Source: an uncultured Flavobacterium sp.
Lineage (GTDB): Bacteria; Bacteroidota; Bacteroidia; Flavobacteriales; Flavobacteriaceae
DNA length: 64,000 nt
NCBI RefSeq assembly: GCF_951805225.1
Contig: NZ_OX638201.1
Coordinates: 5,084,001 to 5,148,000, forward strand
Reading direction: 5' to 3'
Every line of letters starts with the position of its first letter. The stretch's first letter is position 1. Below the pieces are notes generated by a model, which worked only from the letters and a program-made list of their open reading frames with translations, made no database searches and had not been told where the DNA came from. The translations under genes were made by a program, and so were the position numbers. Positions 25,103-33,310 of this stretch are shown one piece after another.

Positions 25103-26158
25103 CTATTTTTTAGCGTCGATGCGAGCTTGAATCAAATCCCAGGCATAATAATGAAAAGTCATTCCGTTGCTCATGGCTACAAGAAGACCATTTTTGAAGT
25201 TTCCGCCTAAGTTTATATTGCTTGCGTCAGCGCCGTCACATTCAATAGTCGAAGTTGGAATTTCTGCTAACAAAGGATAATTATTCGGATTACCTTTTGC
25301 ACCTTCTCTTGGATAAACCATAAAAGTATTGGCTTGTTGATTGGATACTAAAATATATCCAGTAGAATCTGTTTTTTTGTAAATCGCGATTCCTTCATTA
25401 TCAGCTTTAAAACCTGTTTTTCCGAAAAGAGCGATTTCTTTGTTGTCATTTAAAGCAGGATCGGCTTTATATTTTCTGATCCCGAATTGTTCGTCGCAAT
25501 ATAAAACAGTTCCTAATTCGTTATCAACCGCAATGGCTTCGATTTCTTTTTTTCCGCTATAAGCGCCAAATTTACGAACCACTTTTGCAGTAGCAAATTT
25601 GCCATTTCCAGAAAGTTCATATTGCCACAAATAGCTTCCTGATGGTCCGGATTTTCTACCTACTATTGCAAATATTTTATTATCACTTTTTCTGGTATAT
25701 AAAGCAATTCCCATTGGGTCGCGTAATTCTTCACCTTCAAAAACAGCAATTCCGCCATTATCAATAGCTTTTAAATCAGGTAAACTAAAGATTCTTATTT
25801 TATTAGATTCACGTTCTGTAGTTACAGCAACGTCTACTTTTTTTCCGTCGATTACTAAACCATAAGCAATATCAACGTTATTCGGACGTTTTAAAACTTC
25901 TGATTTTGTAATGATTTTTCCCTTTAAATCAAAAGCATACAAACCGCCATCTGTGTCTTTATCAGTTCCTACAATAATACTTTTTGAAGCATCTGTTGGG
26001 TGAATCCAAATCGAAGGATCATCAGTATCGTGAGGTAAAGCTTCGGTAACAACGGTTGGTTTTACAGCATTTGCAGCAATTGGTGCTAATTTATCATCTT
26101 TACAAGCGATGAATAAAACGCTCGAAAGTAAAAAAGTAAGTATAAATTTATTTTTCAT
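25103..26158 (-). CDS. Beta-propeller phytase lipoprotein
   Basis: The 351-residue protein has a lipobox at Cys19 (FIACKDDK), so it is anchored in a membrane and probably exposed at the surface. The mature part is a 3-phytase of the beta-propeller type: DTDDPSIWIHPTDASKS, GTDKDTDGGLYAFDLKGK, VAVTTERESNKIRIF, CDEQFGIRKYKADP, KADNEGIAIYKK. The acidic loops bind calcium at the active site. It hydrolyses phytate to release phosphate. It follows the TonB-dependent receptor gene by 73 bp on the same strand, so the receptor probably imports the product or substrate. Confidence 0.93.
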   Translation of the reverse strand: MKNKFILTFLLSSVLFIACKDDKLAPIAANAVKPTVVTEALPHDTDDPSIWIHPTDASKSIIVGTDKDTDGGLYAFDLKGKIITKSEVLKRPNNVDIAYGLVIDGKKVDVAVTTERESNKIRIFSLPDLKAIDNGGIAVFEGEELRDPMGIALYTRKSDNKIFAIVGRKSGPSGSYLWQYELSGNGKFATAKVVRKFGAYSGKKEIEAIAVDNELGTVLYCDEQFGIRKYKADPALNDNKEIALFGKTGFKADNEGIAIYKKTDSTGYILVSNQQANTFMVYPREGAKGNPNNYPLLAEIPTSTIECDGADASNINLGGNFKNGLLVAMSNGMTFHYYAWDLIQARIDAKK

Positions 26159-26231
26159 TATGATTTCATTTGAATAAAATTAGACAGAACCGCAAAGTCC
26201 TGTCTAATTTAAGAATTTTATAAATTGGTTA

Positions 26232-29042
26232 TTACAAGTCAAGTTTCAAACCAAAATTATATCTGGCTTGGTAGTATTCTGCTTGTTTGGTGTGCGCCTC
26301 AACTCCTTGGTAGTAACGTAAAGGCTGGTTTGTTAAGTTGTTAGCTTCGGCAAAAAGACGAAGTTTTGGGGTAATTTTGAAAGAAGCATTTGCATCTAAG
26401 AAAAATTGCTTGTCATAATAACTGTCTTTGTAAGATTCAGAACCCAATTCATCTAGATAATCTGAAGTGAAATTCGTTGAAACTCTCGCAGAAAAACGTT
26501 TGTTTTCCCATGACAATGAACCATTAAACATATGTGGAGTTGTTCCCGGAAGACTGATATTATTTCTTTCGTTTCCGTCTTCGTCAGCAATTCCTTTTGC
26601 TTTAGATTTAGTGTAAGTGTAGTTCAAATAGATACCAAATCCTTTTAGGAATTTCCCCGGAAGGAAGTCTAACTGACGTTGAAATGCAACTTCAAATCCG
26701 TAAACATCAACTTTATCTCCATTTCTTGATTGTAAAAATGACCACTTTTCGCCAACCGGAATTGGGTTAGTTTGATTTGGGAAATCAGCAGCAAATTTTA
26801 CAGAATCATATTGATTATCACTATAATTGTAAATGAAATCATTTAATCTTTTGTAGAAAACACCTCCTGAAATTAAACCAACAGATTTGAAATAATTCTC
26901 AGCCATGAAATCATAGTTGTAAGAGTAAGTTGCATCAAGATCCGGATTTCCGGCACTGATTTCTTTGTCAGCAGCAATATTATTTACATAAGGAGCCAAT
27001 GCATAATAGTTTGGTCTTGCCAATGCAGTTGTTGCAGCAGCTCTTAAAACTAAATCTTTTGTAGCATTATATTGAAACGAAACACTTGGTAATACATTTG
27101 TGTATGCATTTGTAGTGTTGATTTGGCTTTCTAATTCTTCTTCATCCAAAACTCTGTTTCCAGTATAATCAATGTGAGTATTCTCTACACGAAAACCTAA
27201 AACCATAGATAATTTGTCGTTAAAATCCTGATCCCATCTTACATAAGCAGCATAAATACTTTCTTTAGCATTATAATTTACCGCTAAAAATTCTGCAGGA
27301 TCAGCTGCTTTATCAAATAATGCAGTATTATTCAAGTCTAAACTTCCTAAGAAATTTGCCGAAGCAAAAGTTCCCGGAACATATTTACTTCCCGGATTAA
27401 AGTTTTTTCCATCATAATAACTTGTTGGAACTCCAGATAACAAAGCGATATCGTCATTGATTGGTTCGTAAGAATAGAAGTTGTTGTTTCTTTCTTTTTC
27501 TTTCAAACGAAGTCTAAGTCCAGTTCTTAATCTTCCTTTTTCAGAAGGAATGATTGTAAAAGGAAAACGGATATTAATTTTTGCTCCAAATTCACTTTCG
27601 CTCGTTTCATCTGTGTTTTCTGTAACCGATTGAAATTTGAATTTATCTAAAGATTCTCCGGTTGTTGTAATCAAAGGAAATCTAAGATCAGACAAATCTT
27701 CGGTCATTTCAAGACCTTTTTGACGGTATTCGATATAACGTTCTTCAGGACGATATTCTCTTGCTTTGGCATAATTTGCAGACCAGTCTAAATCTAGTTT
27801 AGAGTTGATTAAATGTTCTCCACGAATCGAATAATTTTGAACACGCTGATCTTCTAATCTTCGATTTTTGTTACGATTATTGTCAATTCCACCTTTTGTC
27901 TGACGTTTTACACGACCTTCAAAACCGGTGATTTGTTCACCATTATAAATAGGTTCAATATCATCATAAGTCGTTCTGAAACGGTTTTCACGATCATCTC
28001 TCCAATTGTAAATCGCGTTGGCAAAAATGGTATTGTTTTCGTCAAATTTATAATCTAATGCAACAGATCCGCTACGACGAATACGCTGTACATCGTATTT
28101 TCTAATTTCTGAAGCTTGCAAATACTCATTCCCGAATTCATCTTTTACCCATTCGTTTTCGATGTTATCAGATCCGTAATCTACATTATTATAAGATCCG
28201 CTGAAAACTGCACCAAGTTTATTGTCCAGAAAGCGATTTCCGTAAACTAAACCAGCTGTATAAGTTCCGTGCTCACGAATTGGCATATAACCTCCGGCAA
28301 GAGTTGCAGAGATTCTTTCGCCATTTGGAGTCGCTCTGGTTACTAAATTTACAGAACCTCCAATTGCGTCAGCATCCATATCCGGAGTTAAAGTTTTGTT
28401 GACTTCGATCGTAGAAATCATATCAGACGGAATCAAATCCATTTGTACGTTTCTATTATCTCCTTCAGCAGATGGGATTCTGTCACCATTTAAAGTTACC
28501 GAATTCAATGACGGAGCAAGACCTCTAATAATAATATTACGAGCTTCACCCTGATCATTTTGCATCGTGATACCCGGAACACGTTTTAAAGCGTCTCCAA
28601 CATTCGCATCCGGAAAACGTCCCATTTGATCAGATGAGATTACGTTTCCAATATTTTTACTGTTTTTTTGTTGATTCAACGCTTTTGCCTGACCTTTTAA
28701 TATGTCTCCAACAACAACCTCATTCAACTCAGTTCCTGAAGTTTTAAGCGCAAAATCAATCACGTTATTTTTTCCTTGTTCTACAGTGATTTCTTGAGTT
28801 ACTGCAGTATATCCTATATATTTTACTTCTACTTTATAAGTTCCGGCATTGATGTTAAGTAACTCAAAACGACCATTGTAATCTGAGATTGTGTATTTGT
28901 TCTCACCTACAATTTGAATCATCGCTCCCGGTAAAGGAAGTTTGTCGTCAATGTCTAATACTTTTCCAGAGATTATCGCTTTTTGAGCATAACCTGAAAA
29001 GGCTAAAAGCATGAATGTTACTACTAAATAAATTTTTTTCAT
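26232..29042 (-). CDS. TonB-dependent receptor paired with phytase
   Basis: The 936-residue protein has a signal peptide (to about 19), a CarboxypepD_reg domain (ISGKVLDIDDKLPLPGAMIQIVG), a plug domain (GRFPDANVGDALKRVPGI, ARNIIIRGLAPSLNSVTLNGDR) and a 22-strand type barrel ending in a C-terminal aromatic/hydrophobic strand (LKLDL). The plug resembles the Xanthomonas/Caulobacter TonB receptor subfamily rather than SusC. It should import a ligand through the outer membrane with TonB energy; linkage to the phytase points to an inositol phosphate or a related phosphorylated compound. Confidence 0.92.
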   Translation of the reverse strand: MKKIYLVVTFMLLAFSGYAQKAIISGKVLDIDDKLPLPGAMIQIVGENKYTISDYNGRFELLNINAGTYKVEVKYIGYTAVTQEITVEQGKNNVIDFALKTSGTELNEVVVGDILKGQAKALNQQKNSKNIGNVISSDQMGRFPDANVGDALKRVPGITMQNDQGEARNIIIRGLAPSLNSVTLNGDRIPSAEGDNRNVQMDLIPSDMISTIEVNKTLTPDMDADAIGGSVNLVTRATPNGERISATLAGGYMPIREHGTYTAGLVYGNRFLDNKLGAVFSGSYNNVDYGSDNIENEWVKDEFGNEYLQASEIRKYDVQRIRRSGSVALDYKFDENNTIFANAIYNWRDDRENRFRTTYDDIEPIYNGEQITGFEGRVKRQTKGGIDNNRNKNRRLEDQRVQNYSIRGEHLINSKLDLDWSANYAKAREYRPEERYIEYRQKGLEMTEDLSDLRFPLITTTGESLDKFKFQSVTENTDETSESEFGAKINIRFPFTIIPSEKGRLRTGLRLRLKEKERNNNFYSYEPINDDIALLSGVPTSYYDGKNFNPGSKYVPGTFASANFLGSLDLNNTALFDKAADPAEFLAVNYNAKESIYAAYVRWDQDFNDKLSMVLGFRVENTHIDYTGNRVLDEEELESQINTTNAYTNVLPSVSFQYNATKDLVLRAAATTALARPNYYALAPYVNNIAADKEISAGNPDLDATYSYNYDFMAENYFKSVGLISGGVFYKRLNDFIYNYSDNQYDSVKFAADFPNQTNPIPVGEKWSFLQSRNGDKVDVYGFEVAFQRQLDFLPGKFLKGFGIYLNYTYTKSKAKGIADEDGNERNNISLPGTTPHMFNGSLSWENKRFSARVSTNFTSDYLDELGSESYKDSYYDKQFFLDANASFKITPKLRLFAEANNLTNQPLRYYQGVEAHTKQAEYYQARYNFGLKLDL

Positions 29043-29077
29043 TGTGTTTTAGTTTGATTTCTTGCGAAACTAGAACC

Positions 29078-29165
29078 TTAATGTTATTAAAGACCGTAAA
29101 AAAAATTAACATAGTGTTATGATTCCTCTTCAACATTAGAGATAGATTAATGTTAAAATAACATT
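29078..29165. promoter_or_regulatory. Three small inverted repeats upstream of the phytase locus
   Basis: TTAAT-GTT-ATTAA (29078-29090), TAACA-TAG-TGTTA (29107-29119) and AATGTTA-AAA-TAACATT (29149-29165) lie upstream of the receptor gene. The last two share the half-site TAACA/TGTTA with a 3-bp spacer. They are candidate operator sites, possibly for a phosphate-responsive regulator; this is inference. Confidence 0.4.
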
Positions 29166-29238
29166 TATTAAAACTTAAATTTTATAGGCACAACTAAAAA
29201 CAAATCAACTATTTACCTCAGAATTAAATTTTTGGCGC

Positions 29239-29246
29239 TAAATTTG
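29239..29246 (+). promoter_or_regulatory. -7 box of the DUF4407 gene
   Basis: TAAATTTG lies 32 bp before the start codon. No matching TTG at -33. Confidence 0.45.
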
Positions 29247-29277
29247 CCGTATCAATCACAATCAAAAATCATCAATC

Positions 29278-30378
29278 ATGTTAAAACAATTTTTTATCCT
29301 ATGTTCCGGAGCAGATCGAGACTTACTCGAAGGTTGCTCAGAAGGCGAACAAACCAAATATGTTGGTATTGGCGCCACCGTTTTCTTTACCGCAGTTATG
29401 GCTTTTCTTGCCAGTGCTTATGCGCTTTTTACTGTTTTTGATTCGATTTATCCAGCTTTAATTTTTGGGTTTGTATGGAGTTTACTTATTTTTAATCTGG
29501 ACCGATTTATCGTTTCTACGATTAAAAAAAGAGATCGTTTTATGGATGAATTTCTGCAGGCTACACCTCGAATTATGTTGGCAATTATCATTGCAATCGT
29601 AATTTCGAAGCCATTAGAAATTAAAATTTTCGAAAAAGAAATTAATACCGTTTTGTTGAAAGAGAAAAACGAAATGGAATTGGCAAACAAGAAACAAGTT
29701 GGTAATTATTTCAAATCAGATTTAGATAAAAACAAAGCTGAAATTGCAGGTTTAAAAGCTGATATTCTGAAAAAAGAAAAAGAAGTAAACGCTTTATATT
29801 CAACTTATATTACAGAAGCCGAAGGAACGACAGGAACTAAAAAACTAGGAAAAGGTCCAGTTTATAAAGAGAAACGCGAAAAGCACGATGCAACTTTAAA
29901 AGAATTTGAAACTTTAAAAGCGACAAATGAAGCTAAAATTGTCGAGAAAGAAAAAATCGGAAAACAATTGCAAGCTGATTTAGACAAAAAAGTAACGCAA
30001 ACGCAACCAATCATTGAAGGTTTTGACGGATTAATGGCGCGTATTAATGCATTGGATAAATTACCGTGGTTGCCTTCGTTTTTTATAATGTTATTGTTTT
30101 TGGCGATTGAAACTTCTCCAATTATAGCAAAATTATTATCTCCAAAAGGAGAATTCGATTTTAAACAAGAAGAAGCCGAAACAGCGATGAAAGCTACTTT
30201 GGCACAAAACAAATATCAACGTGATTTGTTAATCAAAACCAGTGCTGAAATGCACGATAAAGTTTACGCAGATATTGCCGAAGATAAAAGCCTCTACGAT
30301 CTGCAACGTAAAAATGCAAAAGAGCTATTGGAATTACAATCCAATAGTTTTGTAGAAAAGCAGAAAGCGACTCTATAA
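29278..30378 (+). CDS. DUF4407 membrane protein
   Basis: The 366-residue protein starts with FFILCSGADRDLLEGCSEGEQTKYVGIGATVFFT, the DUF4407 hallmark. It has three N-terminal membrane helices (about 28-50, 55-72 and 95-112), a long coiled coil (about 125-255), a fourth helix (about 268-288), and a charged C-terminal tail. The coiled coil should lie in the periplasm between helices. No enzymatic motif is seen and the function is unknown. It ends at a strong bidirectional terminator. Confidence 0.9.
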   Translation: MLKQFFILCSGADRDLLEGCSEGEQTKYVGIGATVFFTAVMAFLASAYALFTVFDSIYPALIFGFVWSLLIFNLDRFIVSTIKKRDRFMDEFLQATPRIMLAIIIAIVISKPLEIKIFEKEINTVLLKEKNEMELANKKQVGNYFKSDLDKNKAEIAGLKADILKKEKEVNALYSTYITEAEGTTGTKKLGKGPVYKEKREKHDATLKEFETLKATNEAKIVEKEKIGKQLQADLDKKVTQTQPIIEGFDGLMARINALDKLPWLPSFFIMLLFLAIETSPIIAKLLSPKGEFDFKQEEAETAMKATLAQNKYQRDLLIKTSAEMHDKVYADIAEDKSLYDLQRKNAKELLELQSNSFVEKQKATL

Positions 30379-30385
30379 GTTGAAA

Positions 30386-30513
30386 GTCTTAAAGTCGAAG
30401 GTCGAAAGTCCAAAAGATTAGAAATAAAAAAGCCAGAAATAGAAAATTCTATTCTGGCTTTTTTATTTTATGTCAACGAAAACTTTAAGACTTTCGACTT
30501 TTGACTTTAAGAC
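30386..30513. repeat. Nested palindrome with terminator in its core
   Basis: Outer arms 30386-30410 and 30489-30513 (GTCTTAAAGTCGAAG.. and complement, two mismatches) surround a terminator hairpin at 30426-30464: AAAAAAGCCAGAAATAGAA / TTCTATTCTGGCTTTTTT. It sits between convergent genes and can stop both transcripts. Confidence 0.8.
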
Positions 30514-30517
30514 TAAA

Positions 30518-31225
30518 TTACATGTAGCTTAGTATCTCTTTTTTATAAGTATCATATTCTCCTTGCATGATTAAACCATTATCAAGCAATTTTTTGTAAT
30601 TCTGTAATTTATCAAAAAGTTCTTCTTTAGATAATTCACTCAATTTACGATCTCCCGTTGGTGCTGGATTTTGTTGCTGAATTGGCTCGTAAGTTTCGTA
30701 AGGAGTTGTCGCAGGTAAAATTTCTGCATAATTTGTTACTTCTTCCGTTTCAACTTCTTCAACTTCAAGATCGTCTTCTTCTTCAATAGCTTGTGCTGTT
30801 TCTACGATTGGCGTTTCAGCAACAATTGGATTTTTTAGTAAATCTAATTGCTCTTTTGCATAAGTGTAAATTTTTCTAGCCTGAGTTTTCGGGATATAAT
30901 CGATCGAAATCGTCAAGTCAGTTGTAGTTCCAAATGAAAATTCAGAACCTAAAATATTCTCCTTTACAAAAGTGCTTGTAATATCATCCCAAGTATAATC
31001 TGTAAAATCCATTGAAAGACCTAAATTTTTAGGTTTGCAAATAATAATACGTTTATTCGTTAAGATTATGCTATCTGGAAAAACAGTAATTGCTGGTTTT
31101 TTTTGAACCGCGATATAACCAATTTCTTCGTTTTTCATCAATAAATCGTTGAGTTTCGAAGTGATTTTTTCAATCGCTTTTGGATCTTGTTCTTCGTTCA
31201 GAAATTTTTTAAATTGTTCTTTCAT
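30518..31225 (-). CDS. PH-like domain protein with SHOCT C-terminus
   Basis: The 235-residue protein has an N-terminal helical part and a bacterial PH-like domain (IGYIAVQKKPAITVFPDSIILTNKRIIICKP.., DYTWDDITSTF). A long acidic linker follows (about 145-190), then a short C-terminal SHOCT helix pair (LSELSKEELFDKLQNYKKLLDNGLIMQGEYDTYKKEIL). There is no signal peptide or membrane helix. SHOCT domains are thought to mediate oligomerisation or protein contacts. Exact role unknown. Confidence 0.85.
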   Translation of the reverse strand: MKEQFKKFLNEEQDPKAIEKITSKLNDLLMKNEEIGYIAVQKKPAITVFPDSIILTNKRIIICKPKNLGLSMDFTDYTWDDITSTFVKENILGSEFSFGTTTDLTISIDYIPKTQARKIYTYAKEQLDLLKNPIVAETPIVETAQAIEEEDDLEVEEVETEEVTNYAEILPATTPYETYEPIQQQNPAPTGDRKLSELSKEELFDKLQNYKKLLDNGLIMQGEYDTYKKEILSYM

Positions 31226-31307
31226 GTTCTATAAGTTGCTAAGTTGCAAATTAATTGAGTGGTTAAGTTTATATCTTACGCTGCAAATGTAATGCCTAAT
31301 TTTCTAA

Positions 31308-31667
31308 TTAGATAATTTCATTCTGAATTTTCTTTGTCAAACTTTTGAAAACCAATTCATACGAGTGATCAATCAATTCTTTGATAAAAGCAGTCGGTAA
31401 ATTTCCGTTTAAAGCAATCGTATTCCAATGTACTTTGCTCATATGAAATCCTGGTTTTATCTCATCATATTCTGCCCTTAGTTCCTGTGCGCGTTCCGGA
31501 TCACATTTTAAATTCACCGAAGGTTCATTTTTTTCCCATTGCGCTAAAGAAGATAAAGCAAACATTTTTCCGCCAACTTTAAAAACCAAAGTATCTTCAT
31601 CAAAAGGAAAATGTTCACTAACACCTTTTTTCGAAAGACAATATTCATAATATGTTTCTAGATTCAT
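31308..31667 (-). CDS. MmcQ/YjbR family protein
   Basis: A 119-residue protein with the MmcQ/YjbR (double-wing DNA-binding-like) pattern: YYEYCLSKKGVSEHFPFDEDTLVFKVGGKMFAL, NLKCDPERAQELR, GFHMSKVHWNTIAL. The length is typical. These proteins have a CyaY-like fold and an unproven DNA-binding role. It follows the DUF4260 gene by 8 bp, in a run of small cytoplasmic or membrane genes. Confidence 0.9.
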   Translation of the reverse strand: MNLETYYEYCLSKKGVSEHFPFDEDTLVFKVGGKMFALSSLAQWEKNEPSVNLKCDPERAQELRAEYDEIKPGFHMSKVHWNTIALNGNLPTAFIKELIDHSYELVFKSLTKKIQNEII

Positions 31668-31675
31668 ATCAATTT

Positions 31676-32026
31676 TTATTTACCAATTTCACCTAAATGT
31701 GTGTATTTAAAACCCTTTTCATATTTCAGTCCATAACCAAAAATGCGATCCATTGCCGAATGCGAAAATAATATAATCCCAATAAGTTGAACCATTTCAA
31801 GTTTTAAGAAACAACCAATTATATATAAACAAACTGCAATCCCTTTATGATGAAATAAGTTGTACAAAAAAGCGCCAGTTTTATTGCCAAAAACATAACC
31901 AATCATAGAAAGATCAGGTGCTAAAATCAAAACCAAAAACCACCACCATTGATAATTCAAAAGGCTGAATAAATAGATTCCGAGGATAAATAATCCTAAT
32001 TCTTCAAGTTTAACGATTGTTTTCAT
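31676..32026 (-). CDS. DUF4260 membrane protein
   Basis: The 116-residue protein has about four hydrophobic segments and the DUF4260 signatures YQWWWFLVLILAPDLSMIGYVFGNKTGAFLYNLFHHKG and HSAMDRIFGYGLKYEKGFKYTHLG. The conserved His and Asp residues hint at a metal site but no enzyme activity is known. It overlaps the GNAT gene upstream by 4 bp and precedes MmcQ by 8 bp, so all three are one transcript. Confidence 0.9.
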   Translation of the reverse strand: MKTIVKLEELGLFILGIYLFSLLNYQWWWFLVLILAPDLSMIGYVFGNKTGAFLYNLFHHKGIAVCLYIIGCFLKLEMVQLIGIILFSHSAMDRIFGYGLKYEKGFKYTHLGEIGK

Positions 32027-32421
32027 AGTTTCTTTTCCATCATTTTCTCCGGATGTTCCAAAGGTTTAAAACCAAATTTTTCATATAAAAAATGCGCATC
32101 AGTTGTTGCTAATCGCCAAATTTTAATGTCTTTAAGAATAGGTTCATTCATCATTGTTTCAATTAAAATAGACGAATAACCTTTTCCACGATGTTCTTCA
32201 GTAATAAAAACATCCATTACATATCCAAAAACCACATAATCTGTAATTACACGTGCAAAACCAATTTGTTTTTCATTCAAATATATTCCAAAACAAACTG
32301 AAGCATCAATTGTTGTTTGTACTTCATCGATAGTTCTTCCCGCAGCCCAATAAATATCTTTCAGGAAATTTTGAATAAAAGGAACATCAAGTTTAGTTTT
32401 ATCAGTCGAAACGTTAATCAT
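32023..32421 (-). CDS. GNAT-family N-acetyltransferase
   Basis: The 132-residue protein has the GNAT fold with acetyl-CoA-binding motif EEHRGKGYSSILIETMM and the C-terminal strand WRLATTDAHFLYEKFGFKPL. It transfers an acetyl group from acetyl-CoA to an amine; the acceptor is unknown. It is first in the GNAT / DUF4260 / MmcQ run, overlapping the next gene by 4 bp. Confidence 0.9.
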   Translation of the reverse strand: MINVSTDKTKLDVPFIQNFLKDIYWAAGRTIDEVQTTIDASVCFGIYLNEKQIGFARVITDYVVFGYVMDVFITEEHRGKGYSSILIETMMNEPILKDIKIWRLATTDAHFLYEKFGFKPLEHPEKMMEKKL

Positions 32422-32462
32422 AGTATTCAGTCTCAGTTTTAAGTATTCAGTAAATCTACAAT

Positions 32463-33245
32463 CTATCCCGAAACTTCGGGACTAAAGTCTGCAATTTTAT
32501 ATAAAATTGGTTTGCTCGGACTTGCGTCATTTTCAAACGAAGCGATTTGTAAATTTAGTATATAATTGCCATCTTGAATTTCATCAGAAACAAAAATCAT
32601 TTCGGTAATTGTTGCATTCAATCGTGCATCAGAATTTAGATTAACTGTGTCTTTTACATTCCAAAATGCTTTATGAGCCAATAATTTTCCTTCGTCGTGT
32701 TCTTTGTCAACACTTGGCAAATCGATTAATAAATGCTGAATTTCGCTTTCGCGGATGAAAATCGCAGCTTCTTCAGATAAATAAGGCGGATTTGTATTTG
32801 AGTATTTTCTTGACTTTTTATTTTGTTGATTCGGAAGTGTTCGAATAATAATTGCTTCTGGTTTTGTACCATTAAGTGAAGTCAAAATATGCTCTTTTGT
32901 AATAACGAAATCATCACCAATCTTTTCAGGTTCAACCGTAATCAGTTTTGCAAAAAAGAAAAACTGTTTTAAGGTTTGATTAATGCTGTAAAAATCATTG
33001 GTAATATGCCCTAAACATTCTGTATGCGTTCCGTGTCCATGTGGATTAAAGAAAATATTATTGAAATTCGTAGAAGATTTTCCTTCAGAAACTTTCCCAA
33101 TCCAATCTCCAAAAACTACAGGTTCTATAACTGGTTTTTCAATATACCAGGCAATCGGATTTTCGTCTGTATTTGTTAATGGAATTGAGATATCAATTGG
33201 TTTTGATAAGTCTATTTGATATTTATTGTCTAAAAGTGCTAGCAT
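32463..33245 (-). CDS. Cyclase / kynurenine formamidase-like hydrolase
   Basis: A 260-residue cytoplasmic protein of the metal-dependent cyclase family. The signature HxGTHxD appears as HGHGTHTECLGHI near residues 73-85, with the last acid Glu rather than Asp. Family members hydrolyse N-formylkynurenine or related amides, but no tryptophan-breakdown gene is nearby, so the substrate is open. The last codons (FSPEVSG and the stop) fall in a TCCCGAA/TTCGGGA palindrome at 32466-32481. Confidence 0.85.
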   Translation of the reverse strand: MLALLDNKYQIDLSKPIDISIPLTNTDENPIAWYIEKPVIEPVVFGDWIGKVSEGKSSTNFNNIFFNPHGHGTHTECLGHITNDFYSINQTLKQFFFFAKLITVEPEKIGDDFVITKEHILTSLNGTKPEAIIIRTLPNQQNKKSRKYSNTNPPYLSEEAAIFIRESEIQHLLIDLPSVDKEHDEGKLLAHKAFWNVKDTVNLNSDARLNATITEMIFVSDEIQDGNYILNLQIASFENDASPSKPILYKIADFSPEVSG

Positions 33246-33246
33246 A

Positions 33247-33300
33247 ATAGAACGCGGATTTTACAGATATTCTAACGCGGATTTTTACGGATTTTATCAG
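33247..33300. repeat. Dispersed repeat, AATCTGC/CGGATTTT family
   Basis: ACGCGGATTTTACAGATATT and ACGCGGATTTTTACGGATTTTATC occur in tandem between the cyclase start and the hemW stop. Confidence 0.6.
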
Positions 33301-33310
33301 CGTTCAATTT

